A stretch of DNA of 55,170 bases from Didymodactylos carnosus. Its lineage: Eukaryota; Rotifera; Eurotatoria; Philodinida; Philodinidae. The stretch spans positions 1-55,170 of the forward strand of contig CAJNOQ010000317.1 of NCBI GenBank assembly GCA_905250885.1, written 5' to 3'. How positions within the stretch are numbered: the stretch's first letter is position 1; every line of letters begins with the position of its first letter. Made by a program: the position numbers and the translations under genes. The notes beneath the pieces were generated by a model. It made no database searches. It had not been told where the DNA came from and worked only from the letters and a program-made list of their open reading frames with translations. This document shows, piece by piece, positions 12,001 through 21,905 of the stretch.

Positions 12001-14518
12001 ATCAACAGCCACAATCGGTACTTCTAATTCTAAAGCCCATGGTTTGAGGTAATTCTAAAAAGATCCAAATAGTTTTGATTGAGATGACACTACATGATCA
12101 GTTAAACTCACTTCGTGTGTAGTTGAAGATGTTGCAATAAAACCGCCACCATGAATGTGCATAATCAAATGATCACTTTGTGGTAACATTTTGTGAGAAC
12201 TAATTTCATAATCGCTTTTTTTCGAGGACAAATGTTCCATTCCTTTTCTCACTTCGCTAGATAAAACTTTAATGTTAACTAAATTGTATAGTCTCTCGGC
12301 ACCACTACCAGCTGAAAGTTGCGAAGTGTCACTTCCAATATTGCTAGCAGCTCTTTCACGCGGCTCTCCTTCGCCAGCTGAAGCGGTTGGCGCATTAATC
12401 ACCACTTCATCTCCTTGACTGTCTAATCGTGACAATGTGATTGGATCTGGTCCAATCTGAAAATATTTGTTTACTGTAACTTTCGAAATTATTATCCTGG
12501 CACCAATCTAAAAAAAGTTATATCCCATGAGGTTTTTTTTTCGTTTGAAACGGTGCCCAAATGCGTGTAAACTACGAAATAATAGAAACGCGTTTTGTAT
12601 ATCGTTTATAAACGGCTAAAAACCACGTTTCTATTACTTCGTCGTTTACACGCGTTTGGACACCGTTTCAAACGAAAAACAGCCTCATGGGATGTCAATG
12701 TATTTTGTTAAGGATAAAATAGATGTTTACCTTTATCACATCATGATCAACTAGATTCCAAAAACTCTTACAAAATAAATAATCGCTGTCACGAAATACA
12801 TTGGCACACTAAAATGAAACGATATTACAATAAAAGTCATTTTGAACAAGTGTAATGCACACACTTTTTTTGCACGTTGTTCTGGAAACATGATATATTT
12901 AGAACTTGTCGCAAGTGTAAGAGCAGCATGAGGAATGGATTTGTTGTATGTATCATGATATGTGGCTAATCCAGCAAGTAATAACGTCAACATCGTGTGT
13001 AATGATTGCGCAAACTTAAATGACAAGATTCACCAATGCCTATACGCAAACTAAACTAAAAATATTCATACTTGAAATCCACAAGTTCTACCAAAAAATG
13101 CTTCTTGATCAACTGTAACCATTTTAAAATATTCTAATTCAACATCTAATGAAAGATGATCACCATCAATCTGGAATTTAACCGATAGTATATTTACAAA
13201 CGTATTAGTTTGGACAAATACTTGTAAAAAGTTAGCTAAGCTACGCTAGCAGCTCCATTCCATTACACTAAAGAAACGGACAATGAGATGGTCCGAATAT
13301 TCGTTTACAAGAAACGGTTTTCTTGGCCTTATTATTATCCAAAAGAATCAATGTACTAATTACAAAAGTCACACTCAAGCGTTCTGTAGAACAAAATCTT
13401 ACACGTTTACACTGCCCGTTCTATGAAAGATACCCACCAGTAAAACTTTTTTTTCTGAATATGTAAGTATTTTCGCTGTAAATTGAATAATATTTTGTAA
13501 TGACATTAAACATTTTGTCCATGCTTCAAGATCTTGTAAAAAACGCGATGAATACACCAGAGTAAATAATAAATTCTGACGTTTTTCCGATAATTGCCTT
13601 ACGATATCCAGACATCTAAGCGAACATTGTCCGTGACTAACAACCACTGATCGATATCCGTTTGCTTTAATCTAAAGACATAATATCAAAAAATTTATAT
13701 CGTTAAATTATGATCCAGCGACTTACCTCTTCACTGTAATCAAAATAATGAAAATTTTTCATTATGTGACGTATTATGGGTATAGATATGTCTAATGAGT
13801 GTAAAATTTGTATACATAATCTTTCAAATGATCGACTAAGATCATTTTTGCTCCGTCCAAAAAATGCACAATTTTCTTGACATAACGATTGCAACTCATT
13901 ATATGTAAAGTCAAAATTAAAGTCTAATCCTACGGTGTCAGGAGTAGGTGCTATTGGTGACGAAAGTAAGTTCGATTCTCGTATAGGGGAAGACGATTTT
14001 GATGAATGTAAGTTCCGTTTTTGTATAGGGAGAGACGATGCTGACGAAAGTAAGTTCTGTTTTTGTGCAGGAAGAGACGAACGTAAGTTCTGTTTTTGTG
14101 CAGGAAGAGACGAACGTAAGTTCTGTTTTTGTGCAGGGAGAGACGATCTTGACGAAAGTAAGTTCCGTTTTCGGACAGAGGAAGACGATTCTGATGACGA
14201 CGAATATGTACCACGTAACATTTTAGAAAATTTCCTTTCAATTGGTTTGAATAATGATAAACGATGATGATGATGATGACTATCATTTATTGATGTTGAA
14301 TAATCTCGCACATTTGTGTCTTTTTTTGCTTCTAAATATCCCTCTTTCGACGATGATAGCAAATCAGGACGAAGACGAGTAGTGATAATGGGATCGATTT
14401 CAAAACTATTGGACAATCCTGTTCGATGAATACATACCAATGGAGCATTATTCATTACTATGACGCCATTGCTATTATGATTATTGTTTTGAATATTGGT
14501 GATTCCCTGTTCGTTCAT
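6084..14518 (-). CDS. LIPE: Hormone-sensitive lipase
   Basis: Neutral lipase that hydrolyses diacylglycerol, cholesteryl and retinyl esters. By eye the exons are 14518-13727, 13671-13438, 13170-13072, 13014-12865, 12808-12731, 12456-12112, 12054-11910, 11846-11746, 11686-11643, 11586-11513, 11449-11370, 11308-10802 and 6308-6084. All phases close, giving 957 aa. The HSL N-terminal domain is clear (residues ~210-510, e.g. FFGRTCGFQ). The alpha/beta-hydrolase core follows: oxyanion HGGG in [27 protein letters not shown], nucleophile box [21 protein letters not shown], a Ser/Thr-rich regulatory insert (residues ~715-860) before [14 protein letters not shown], and a last exon with RDAFIDD and the catalytic His in ELPHGFLNF. 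The acid residue is probably in ARDAFIDD. The last intron is about 4.5 kb and full of mobile DNA, against about 50-280 nt elsewhere. Exon 1 carries a coding minisatellite and a His run and is specific to this lineage. Confidence 0.92.
8156..8513. mobile_element. 358-bp fold-back MITE with TTA target duplication
   Basis: Near-perfect palindrome. The left end TAGTATGTGGCCAG is mirrored by CTGGCCACATACTA at the right end, and the arms of about 150 bp pair almost throughout around a loop near 8320-8360. TTA occurs immediately outside both ends (8153-8155 and 8514-8516), compatible with a 3-bp target duplication of the PIF/Harbinger kind. No coding capacity. It sits in the last intron of the lipase gene. 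Confidence 0.75.
8640..10125 (-). pseudogene. Decayed reverse transcriptase inside the lipase intron
   Basis: Read downwards from 10125 on the reverse strand, several frames give consecutive pieces of one reverse transcriptase. They are [20 protein letters not shown], then [20 protein letters not shown] (matching the family block LPxLYWLPKLHKNPxKxRF), then [52 protein letters not shown], a degenerate catalytic box [11 protein letters not shown] (codons 9101-9109 for MDD), [30 protein letters not shown], and after a further frameshift [20 protein letters not shown]. At least four frame changes and stops show it is dead. The block order is that of animal RT families with a GIPMGTDxAP and YIDDLLxIN signature, often filed with Penelope-like or unclassified retroelements. 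I cannot fix the class. No GIY-YIG or integrase remnant was found. Confidence 0.8.
10225..10400 (-). mobile_element. tRNA-derived SINE with a MIR/CORE-like domain
   Basis: On the reverse strand the 5' part, starting near 10397, has a pol III box A-like GCATGACTTGATGG and, about 50 nt on, a box B-like TGTTCGAATCTCAG (about 10335-10350). About 25 nt downstream follows ACCTTGGGCAAGTTACTTA (10292-10310) and then GTGCCTCGGG..ATCCGTCTG. This order and wording match the conserved core of MIR and other CORE-SINEs, whose remembered consensus has ACCTTGGGCAAGTTACTTA followed by GTGCCTCAGTTTCCTCATCTG. The 3' end is not defined: no A-tail or clear target duplication is seen. It lies in the last intron of the lipase gene, in the same orientation as the gene. 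Confidence 0.7.
12522..12692. repeat. 171-bp fold-back in lipase intron 5
   Basis: Inverted repeat whose ends ATCCCATGAGG and CCTCATGGGAT pair, continuing inward through CGTTTGAAACGGTG and CGTGTAAAC on each side, with a short loop near 12605. It fills most of the 274-nt intron between lipase exons 5 and 6, the longest after intron 12. Likely a MITE. No certain target duplication. Confidence 0.7.
13963..14205 (-). repeat. Coding minisatellite in lipase exon 1
   Basis: Six units of 33 or 42 nt stand in frame and translate on the reverse strand to copies of [11 protein letters not shown] and longer variants such as [12 protein letters not shown]. Unit length is always a multiple of three, so copy-number change keeps the lipase frame. 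It lies in the lineage-specific N-terminal extension, before the HSL_N domain. Confidence 0.85.
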
Positions 14519-14799
14519 ACTAAATAAAATAGGAATAAAGATATAAATGTATATTGTAAAATAGTACTAGAGCACACTTGCAAACAAAAATAATACCAAT
14601 CATACTTCGGCGTTTGCTAAACTATGGTAGATCTATTAGCTCTAACAAGTGTAGAATTACTCAAAATGAATCTAATAAAAAATTAACAACTGAAAATCAT
14701 GTCGTTTTATCAACTAACCCAAATTGTTAGACTGTCCCAGTTGTTTTTAATCGAATAGTTGGGTTATCAAATTAAACCTGCTGCCCAAGTGAAACTCAT

Positions 14800-15760
14800 C
14801 TTACGAGATCATACAAGATCTGCCATTTTCTTATGAAATTTTGTAACAAGGTCTTACTGTATGATCTTACAAGGTCTTGTCTTAGGATGTTGTAAGATCC
14901 TGCGGAATCTTGTAACTTCTTGTCCTAAGATCTTACATGATCAGCCCATAAGACGCGACAAGATCTTACAAGATCTTGTAATACAAAAGCGTATGATCTT
15001 ACAAGATTTTGCCATTGAGAAACGTGACTTATATTTATTTCTTATCGCATCATATGATTTCTTGTTATAAGATCTTGCAAGAATCGATGGCTCATTCTTA
15101 CCACATAAATTTTGCCATGATATTGGGTGTATATATAATATAGTTCTTATGACAAAACTTAGAATTTTTTTCTTTCTGCGTCTTCGCACATCAGCTGAGC
15201 GCAAATAAAGTGCATGGAATAAGGAACGTGGTTAAACACGACCCTAAGAACGTTTGTGTCCTACCTATGCCAGAAAATATTATGAATAGGAAAAGATACT
15301 TTCGCAGGTCAAAGAATCTTGTTGTAAGATCTTATAAGATTCTTGTACGATTCCGTCCGATTTCGTAAGATTCTGTAAGAAACATAGAAACTGATTCTTA
15401 ATGCAAGATCTTATAATAAGATTTCATAAGATTCTTGTATGATTTTTATAAGATTTTACAAGATGAATCCGTTTCTATAATTTTCTGTAAGATTTTATAA
15501 GATCGTGTAAGATCTTGATCTGACTTTTTTACCTGGTTTTTAAGAGGGTCTAGAGAAAACTTATAGAACACGACCAGGCACATAATCTTATAAGATCTGA
15601 TGAATTCTTACTTGATCTTATGAGATCTTATCACTTCTTGCAAGATCATATGATATCTTATACAATCTTATGAGATCTTACAAGATCCTGTGAAATCTTA
15701 TGGTTTTCTTGGAATAAGGTGTTGTAAGATCTTATAGGACCATAGAAAATCTTGATGTAC
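14800..15760. repeat. Cluster of degenerate GATCTTACAAGATC words
   Basis: Two dense patches (about 14800-15110 and 15310-15760) are built from variants of TCTTACAAGATC and its complement, e.g. GACAAGATCTTACAAGATCT and TCTTATAAGATT. Dozens of copies occur in both orientations. The word is self-complementary, so each copy is a small palindrome and the whole patch can fold in many registers. Spacing is irregular and there is no coding potential. Confidence 0.75.
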
Positions 15761-16204
15761 GATTGCTCGCCCTAGGTGAGTACTAAATGTTATATAAACA
15801 ATCATTCCTGAACAGAGGTATAAAAAGTATTCATTCTCTTTTCATCATTAAAAATGTCTTGAGAATTTTGGTTCTGATTACTGTCAGCACTTCACAACGT
15901 TTCATACTACCTCTACGAGAAAATGTATTATCCTATTCCTAGATTTTCTATGTTTCTGTGGTTGAACGTCGGGTATTTGTGTACAACACTATTTATGATT
16001 TACAGGATTTACTTTCCAATGATTAATTTTTATTTTAATTAGCTTTTATCCTACAAAAAGGGAGATATATATTTTTTTTGCTATAATGGATTTTACTTTC
16101 CAACAATTAGATAAAATATGTATACTAATTAAGCAACTTTCGATTGATTTGGAAAAAGTATACAATTAAGTAGCCATTTGGTTAATGATTGTTCTTCCTA
16201 AAGG

Positions 16205-16330
16205 AAATCTGAGTAATAGTCAAAATATTTGAATGAGGAATGAGTACTATTCAATATATTCTGTTGCTAAATGAGTAATAAATACTGGGATTCTAAGTAA
16301 TATTCAAAATGTTTGAGTGAATTTAAGTAG
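16205..16330. repeat. Short diverged repeat, GAGTAATAxTCAAAATxTTTGA
   Basis: Two to three loose copies of a motif such as GAGTAATAGTCAAAATATTT and AAGTAATATTCAAAATGTTT in tandem. Minor feature. Confidence 0.4.
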
Positions 16331-17434
16331 TTATCAGAAAATATTCTAAATTTCTTAAGGACTGCTGGTATGAGATACTTTCAATGTCCTTCCAAAAGTT
16401 GATTTTTCGATAACAAGTGTAGAGATAAACGCAGCTTCAATGAATATCAATTACGTTAAAAGTAGATAAATAAAGCAAAATTCAGTGGAAAAAAACAGTT
16501 TTCAAATACACTCTAATAGTTACGATGCAACTTTAACACTACACACAAACTATGAGTAAAAACAAACTGTGATCTAAACTTAAGTTTTGCAAATAGTATG
16601 ATGGCTAGTAACTATCAGATGAAAAAGAAAGTAAATGTTAAAAGTATAAATAACGAAAGATGTGGCATGATTATTCCGAAAACGGATATAGTGGGCCGGA
16701 TACAGCTTTGCGATCTTAGGAATATAGCGACCATACTTCCCAACTCGCCCTCATTGCCACAATTAATTCCAGTTATATCTCGTAAAGCCCCTTTCGAACC
16801 GATCATTTCACAGGAATAATTGCGAAGCAAAGATTATTCAACAATGTCCCCTCTCAACAAATCGAACTCTTATACGACTTGATAGTCTTTCCACTTGACT
16901 TAAATGGATTAAAATAAAAAATATCTGTAAATACACATAGCTCGTTTTTTTCTTATTCCATCATCGAGGTTATGCCGCCTACTTAGCATAGAACTTTAAA
17001 ATTATTTTTTCTTGCCTCTTTGTCTTTGTATTCTACTCTAGGTATAGCTACCTTTTTCTACTGTTTGCAAACAGAAAGAAAGAGACGACTTGAGCATTAG
17101 TGTACATATATCATCTTTCAAATAGACAAACTATTCCGCTTCTTTGTTTCTTCTTTTTGATTTGTTGATTATAGATTTTTCATCGACGTCACTCTCATAC
17201 TGTATGGACTTTCGAAATCTTATTTTCTAACATACATCAGGTCTAAATAGTGGTAAACAATAAAGTGTCATTTATTTACCATATTTTCGCACATATGTAT
17301 TAATAGATGTAAGCATAAATATAGAAAAATTTGTTATCTTCTATTGAAATTAGTATAACTTTAGAAATAAGCGAAAAATAGCGATAGCTTCGAAGAAAAC
17401 AGTTGATAACCCTAGTGGAAGTACATTATGAACA

Positions 17435-17590
17435 GGGTCGCAAATAACGGGAGGGTGTAGGCGAGTGCACACTCCCCGAATAATTGAAAATGCTGTTGTT
17501 ATTTTATCAATTATTTCTCCTCAGAGACTCCTCAGAAAGAAAATTTGTTTTACACTCCGCTAATGTTAGGCTGCTATTTGCGGCTCTGAC
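17435..17590. mobile_element. Possible hAT-like MITE, ~155 bp
   Basis: The left end CAGGGTCGCAAATAACGG is complementary to the right end CTATTTGCGGCTCTG with a few mismatches. CAGGG-type termini are common in hAT elements. The flanks TTATGAA and CTATGGG could be an eroded target duplication. Weak evidence. Confidence 0.4.
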
Positions 17591-17660
17591 TATGGGTACA
17601 ACTTTACTCATAATTCGTCCATGAGTACTCATATGAGTTCTACTAGCAATTTTGGGGTAT

Positions 17661-18300
17661 TTTTACTTAGAAGTATCAATTTTTTTGATCACCAAAAAAA
17701 AATATTTATGATCACCAAATTTTTCAGCATAAATCTCACATTTTTATTTCTCAACAAAGTATAATGTACAATGTAAACATATTCATTGAAATATTAACCA
17801 AATGAAAAATATTTTTACAGTTTTATCTACATTTATTTACAAATTTAAAGCTGTTCTAACTTTCTTTGGACGCCCTTTTGCTTTTCGCTTGTCTAATGGC
17901 TGAATACGTGTTTTATCGCTAACTTGATAAATGTTAAATAAAATTGCTAATCCAACAGGATTGTTGCCACACCAGAAAATCATTGAATATGTCATTGGCT
18001 AGATATTTATCATTCTCGCCAGTGGCTCACATTCAATGATTTTCTGGTGTGGCAACAATCTATTGGATTAGTAATTTTATTTAACTTGTATCAAGTTAGC
18101 GATAAAAATTATAAATAAAAACTGTAAAAATATTGTTCATTTGATGAATATTTCAATGAATATGTTTGCGTTGTACATTATACTTTATTGAGAAATAAAA
18201 ATATGAGATTCATGCTGAAAAGTTTGGTGATCAAGAATATCTTTTTTTGGTGAATATTTGTATCTAAAAATATTTGGTGATTAAAAGTATATTTACTGGT
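17661..18300. mobile_element. Fold-back transposon with a transposase tail in both arms
   Basis: Inverted repeat with arms of roughly 270-330 bp and a short centre near 17990-18030. Subterminal GATCACCAAA motifs occur twice on the left and about three times, partly diverged, on the right. The left arm, read on the reverse strand from 17990 to the TAA at 17837-17839, encodes FWCGNNPVGLAILFNIYQVS and then DKRKAKGRPKKVRTALNL, a basic GRPKK tail like those ending some Mutator-like and other DNA transposases. The right arm carries the same coding segment inverted, with a deletion of about 70 bp removing the basic tail. I infer two transposon 3' ends joined head to head. The superfamily is not certain. 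Confidence 0.68.
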
Positions 18301-18489
18301 TACTCTATAGAAGAATATTTATATTATTTTTTCTCCCGTGTCTCTCTGTGTGTCGTGAGAGATAGACTTGACTATGACTAGACTTACAGTACTACTCTGA
18401 CTGCTTGAGATCACTCCTCTATATGAAAATACCAGATGAACAATACTCATGAATATTTTGCCACAAGTTATATGGGTACTCAACAACAC

Positions 18490-18660
18490 TGAAGCATGAG
18501 TACTCATGCGAGTACTCATGTGAGTACTCATGCGAGTACTCATGCGAGTACTCATGTGAGTATTCAATGAGTAAAAACATGTGTGAGTACGTATGTGTAC
18601 TCCATGCGGTTTTCAGCATGAGTACGCATCTGGGTACTCATGAATGCGTACATTCACGAG
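18490..18660. repeat. GAGTACTCATGY 12-bp tandem repeat
   Basis: GAGTACTCATGC or GAGTACTCATGT is repeated five to six times, then decays into related words up to about 18650. GAGTACTC is a perfect palindrome. A lone copy, CATGAGTACTCATATGAG, lies on the other side of the fold-back transposon near 17620-17636. Confidence 0.85.
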
Positions 18661-19313
18661 AGAAAATAATCTGAGAAAAACCCTTTTGCAGTGAGAATGA
18701 ATGCTTAATATTTTACAGAATCTATCCTTAATGAAACTTATACTTGTTGAGATTATTACAGAAGCTCAATTTTACAAAAAAACTTTCAAGGTGGCATTTC
18801 TGTCTATCTTAATTACATACGCTGTATTTTGTTAAGGTAAATTAATCGACTACTTTTTATTTTAGCAGGTCACTTTTCAATATTCAGTAACGAAATACTT
18901 AAATATCACGAAAATTCTTGAATAATAACCTGTACTCCATCACATATATTTATCCAGTATGCTAGGACGAAAAAGAATAGAAAATATTGTCTATTTCTTT
19001 TTTTTCTATCGTACAACTATTTGATCTACTAGCACACTAATCAATAGCTCTTTTATTCTAGATCAAAACAAATATAAATGACCTAAATATATTTCATCAT
19101 TTGACAACGACATGTATTGATCGGATTTTCGACAATAATATTTCACAATAATAATTGGTTATGACCAATGAATAAAAAATACTGGTAACAACAAATATCC
19201 ACCATAGTATAAAATAAAATGTGAGAAAGAGAAAAACCAAAATAGTAAGGATATTTCCTTTTTCTTATTCTCTCATTGTTTTCTTTCATTTTTTTATATT
19301 TTTAGATAAGGCT

Positions 19314-21090
19314 AAAGTGGAGGAAAAAAGTTTAGAGACAAACTTGTTTTTGTTCTTTCTCGTGAACCCTAGTAGGTATAATAAACCTGAGGTTAGGTTC
19401 GTACAGTGCTGACGTCGATGTGTGTATATATATAATTCAAAAAAGTTCAACTTAACTTTATCCTGCTTAGAAAAAAAGGTTTTCAAAAATCCAGGATCTC
19501 CAAAATTCTACTTTTTAAAAACCTAATGCAAATATTTTTTTCATCATTCAGTAGGATAGAGCAAAGACTTCTCTTGAAAATGAGATGTTCCGCGGCCCTC
19601 AGCAACCTTTTTTCATTGGGCTATGACTTTTACACTAGAAGCTCCAAAGCGATCGATAATCAGCCTTTCACAGCTCTTTTTTTTCATAACGCTGCTGAGA
19701 CTTCTGTTTGTGAGACTTTCGGTATAAAAGTCATAACTGAATGAAAAAAGGTTGCTGAGGGCCGCGGGATATCTCATTTTGAAGAGAAGTCTTTGCTCTA
19801 TCCTACTGAATGATGGAAAGACTGTTTGCATTAGGTTTTTAAAAAGTAAGATTTTGGAAATTTTATTGAATCAAAAACTCCTTCCAAAAAAAGAAATTAT
19901 TGTTTTTTTCTAAGAATGATTGACAGAAGCAGAAAATTATAATTCTGGAGTAGAATTATGGGACATAAAATCCTTTTCTTATTTGTACAGCTCGGGAATC
20001 GAATATTAAATTTTGGGTCACCGTATGTACAGGAATTATTATGGTTTTCTTAACAACAACGAACTAATTGGGATATTTTTCAAGCTTTAACTGATCATAG
20101 AATGTGCAAAACAAATAAAGGATAACGTATAGACCACACAAGCTTTTTTAATTTCAGGCGAATAGCGCAGGTTTCAGCGAATCGTATGATGTATGGTGAG
20201 TTGGAATTCGAAGTTATTTGAGTCGAAAAATGCACAAAATAATCTCGGTGGACATTTTCGGTGTAAAATGAGATTTTCTCTGTAACAAGGCAAGCTAGAG
20301 TGTTGTCGTTTTTATTACATATTCTGGACAGCAAATGAAAAAAAGGGTAAAGGGCTCGACTCTAATGGATAAACTGTACCAGAGTTATAGACCAAACAAT
20401 TTTCAAAATCGCGGTGGACATTTTGTACAAAAAAACAGATTGAATAAATGTTTTATCCTGATTTTCGATTGGATAAAAAGCTCTAAAAAAGTTTCCTTTT
20501 TAGCCAAAATGTAGAGCTTTGTACGCTCTATCTTCCTGTCTATTTCAAAAGTTTTCAGGGTTCGTCAATGGTATATGAATCTAGTTCTAATCTCGGCGGA
20601 AAGAATTTTGTGAAAGTGTTTGTAAACAGAGTTTTTGGTAAAACCAGAGTCAAAATATGATTTTATCTAAATTCAAAGTACGTATTCTGAAAATCTACTT
20701 TACAGGCTACAAGAAACGCTAAAAAACTTTTAGAACTAGTTAAAATAAATTAGAGGAAAATTTTGATTCTTTCTCCAGATAGTGCCAAAAACAGCTAACT
20801 TTGATCTATATCTCAGCACCCACTTGAGATGAAGAGTTCTCTTTCTCACAAGTGAATGACCATTAATGGACAAATAGAATAAATACAGAAATTTAAAATC
20901 GGTTGAAAAGAACAGTTTTTATAAGCAAAACCTTCTCCGATAGCCAACGGTACAATGGCTATGCAATTCACTCACATACACACATCGAAGTCAGCACTGT
21001 ACGAACCTAAAATCAGATTAATTGTACCTACTAGGGTTCACGAGAAAGAACAAAAACAAGTTTATCTCTAAACGTTTTTCCTCCACTTTA
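19314..21090. mobile_element. 1.8-kb element with ~115-bp terminal inverted repeats
   Basis: The left arm 19314-19428 (including GTTCTTTCTCGTGAACCCTA and GGTTCGTACAGTGCTGA) is mirrored at 20976-21090 (TCAGCACTGTACGAACC and TAGGGTTCACGAGAAAGAAC), with small gaps. The interior shows no transposase and contains a second fold-back (19499-19860). Recurrent GGTGGACATTTT words occur near 20245 and 20410. It looks like a non-autonomous DNA transposon; target duplication is not clear. Confidence 0.72.
19499..19860. mobile_element. Fold-back nested inside the 19.3-21.1 kb element
   Basis: The arms contain ACTTTTTAAAAACCTAATGC, CATTCAGTAGGATAGAGCAA and GGCCCTCAGCAACCTTTTTT, and their complements follow in reverse order after a loop near 19650-19710. 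Because it is a palindrome, both strands show near-identical 72-residue open frames, which are mirror artefacts and do not encode a protein I can support. The pairing is close, so the element is probably younger than its host. Confidence 0.75.
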
Positions 21091-21613
21091 TATATCAATC
21101 ACAATATGAAACACAATTAAAAAAACATTATTCTCAGTTTTTTCTTGGTAAAATCGCTGAAGATTTTATGGAACACACGGCCAGTGGAAACGCAGTTAAA
21201 ACATTACGTGATAAATGTCTCATACTATACCTTTGTTTCACATTCGATAACTTAAGCCATTCAACAAATTTCAATTTTATCACCTAATGGACAACTTATT
21301 TCTCTATTAAATGAATATACCTCTTTAAAAGCTCTAAACTATGCCACTACGAACGTTAAAACTTGCTCACATTCAGCATGACGATACGATTCTCTTGTAA
21401 CGAGAAATCATGCAAAAAGTAATGAATAAAGATAGTTTCTACTAGTCATAACTCGAAGGATTCTTGTGTTCTCGAAAAGTAATGTAGCATGATAAAATAT
21501 CCGAAAGTATTTAAAAAGGATTCAAAACAAAAGAACAACAAAAATCATGTATTTATTCAACCAGAAAATTGAATTAAAAAGTATGCTCATAAATAAGTCA
21601 CTGGTCCACAGTG

Positions 21614-21905
21614 AGCAATTTTGATTAGCCACGTGGACATGTACCATAAAAGTGATGCGAAAGCCTCTAAATACTATTTTTATAGGTTTTTGTATGCTCT
21701 TTTCCCAATGGTGTGATCTACAAGTTCAAGGATGTTTTTATCAGGGTTTTCCAAAGACCGGACTTTGAAAAACCCTGATAAAAACATCCTTGGACTTGTA
21801 GATCACACCATTGGGAAAAGAGCATACAAAAACCTATAAAAATAGTATTTAGAGGCTTTCGCATCACTTTTATGGTACATGTCCACGTGGCTAATCAAAA
21901 TTGCT
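21614..21905. mobile_element. ~290-bp near-perfect palindrome
   Basis: The left end AGCAATTTTGATTAGCCACG and the right end CGTGGCTAATCAAAATTGCT are complementary, and pairing continues almost without mismatch to a centre near 21752-21765 (GGGTTTTCCAAAGACC). Arms of about 140 bp. No coding potential. One of the least diverged fold-backs in the window. Confidence 0.8.

Noticed and set aside
13935..14286. Open frames on both strands with strongly repetitive protein
   Set aside because: They are alternative-frame readings of the lipase exon 1 minisatellite. The frame that joins the lipase domain in phase is the real one.
16598..16830. Overlapping 71-73-codon open frames with less AT-rich composition
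   Set aside because: No domain in either strand and no conserved texture; left as non-coding.
19526..19831. Two similar 72-codon open frames on opposite strands
   Set aside because: They are mirror images produced by the palindrome at 19499-19860, with no domain and no start context.
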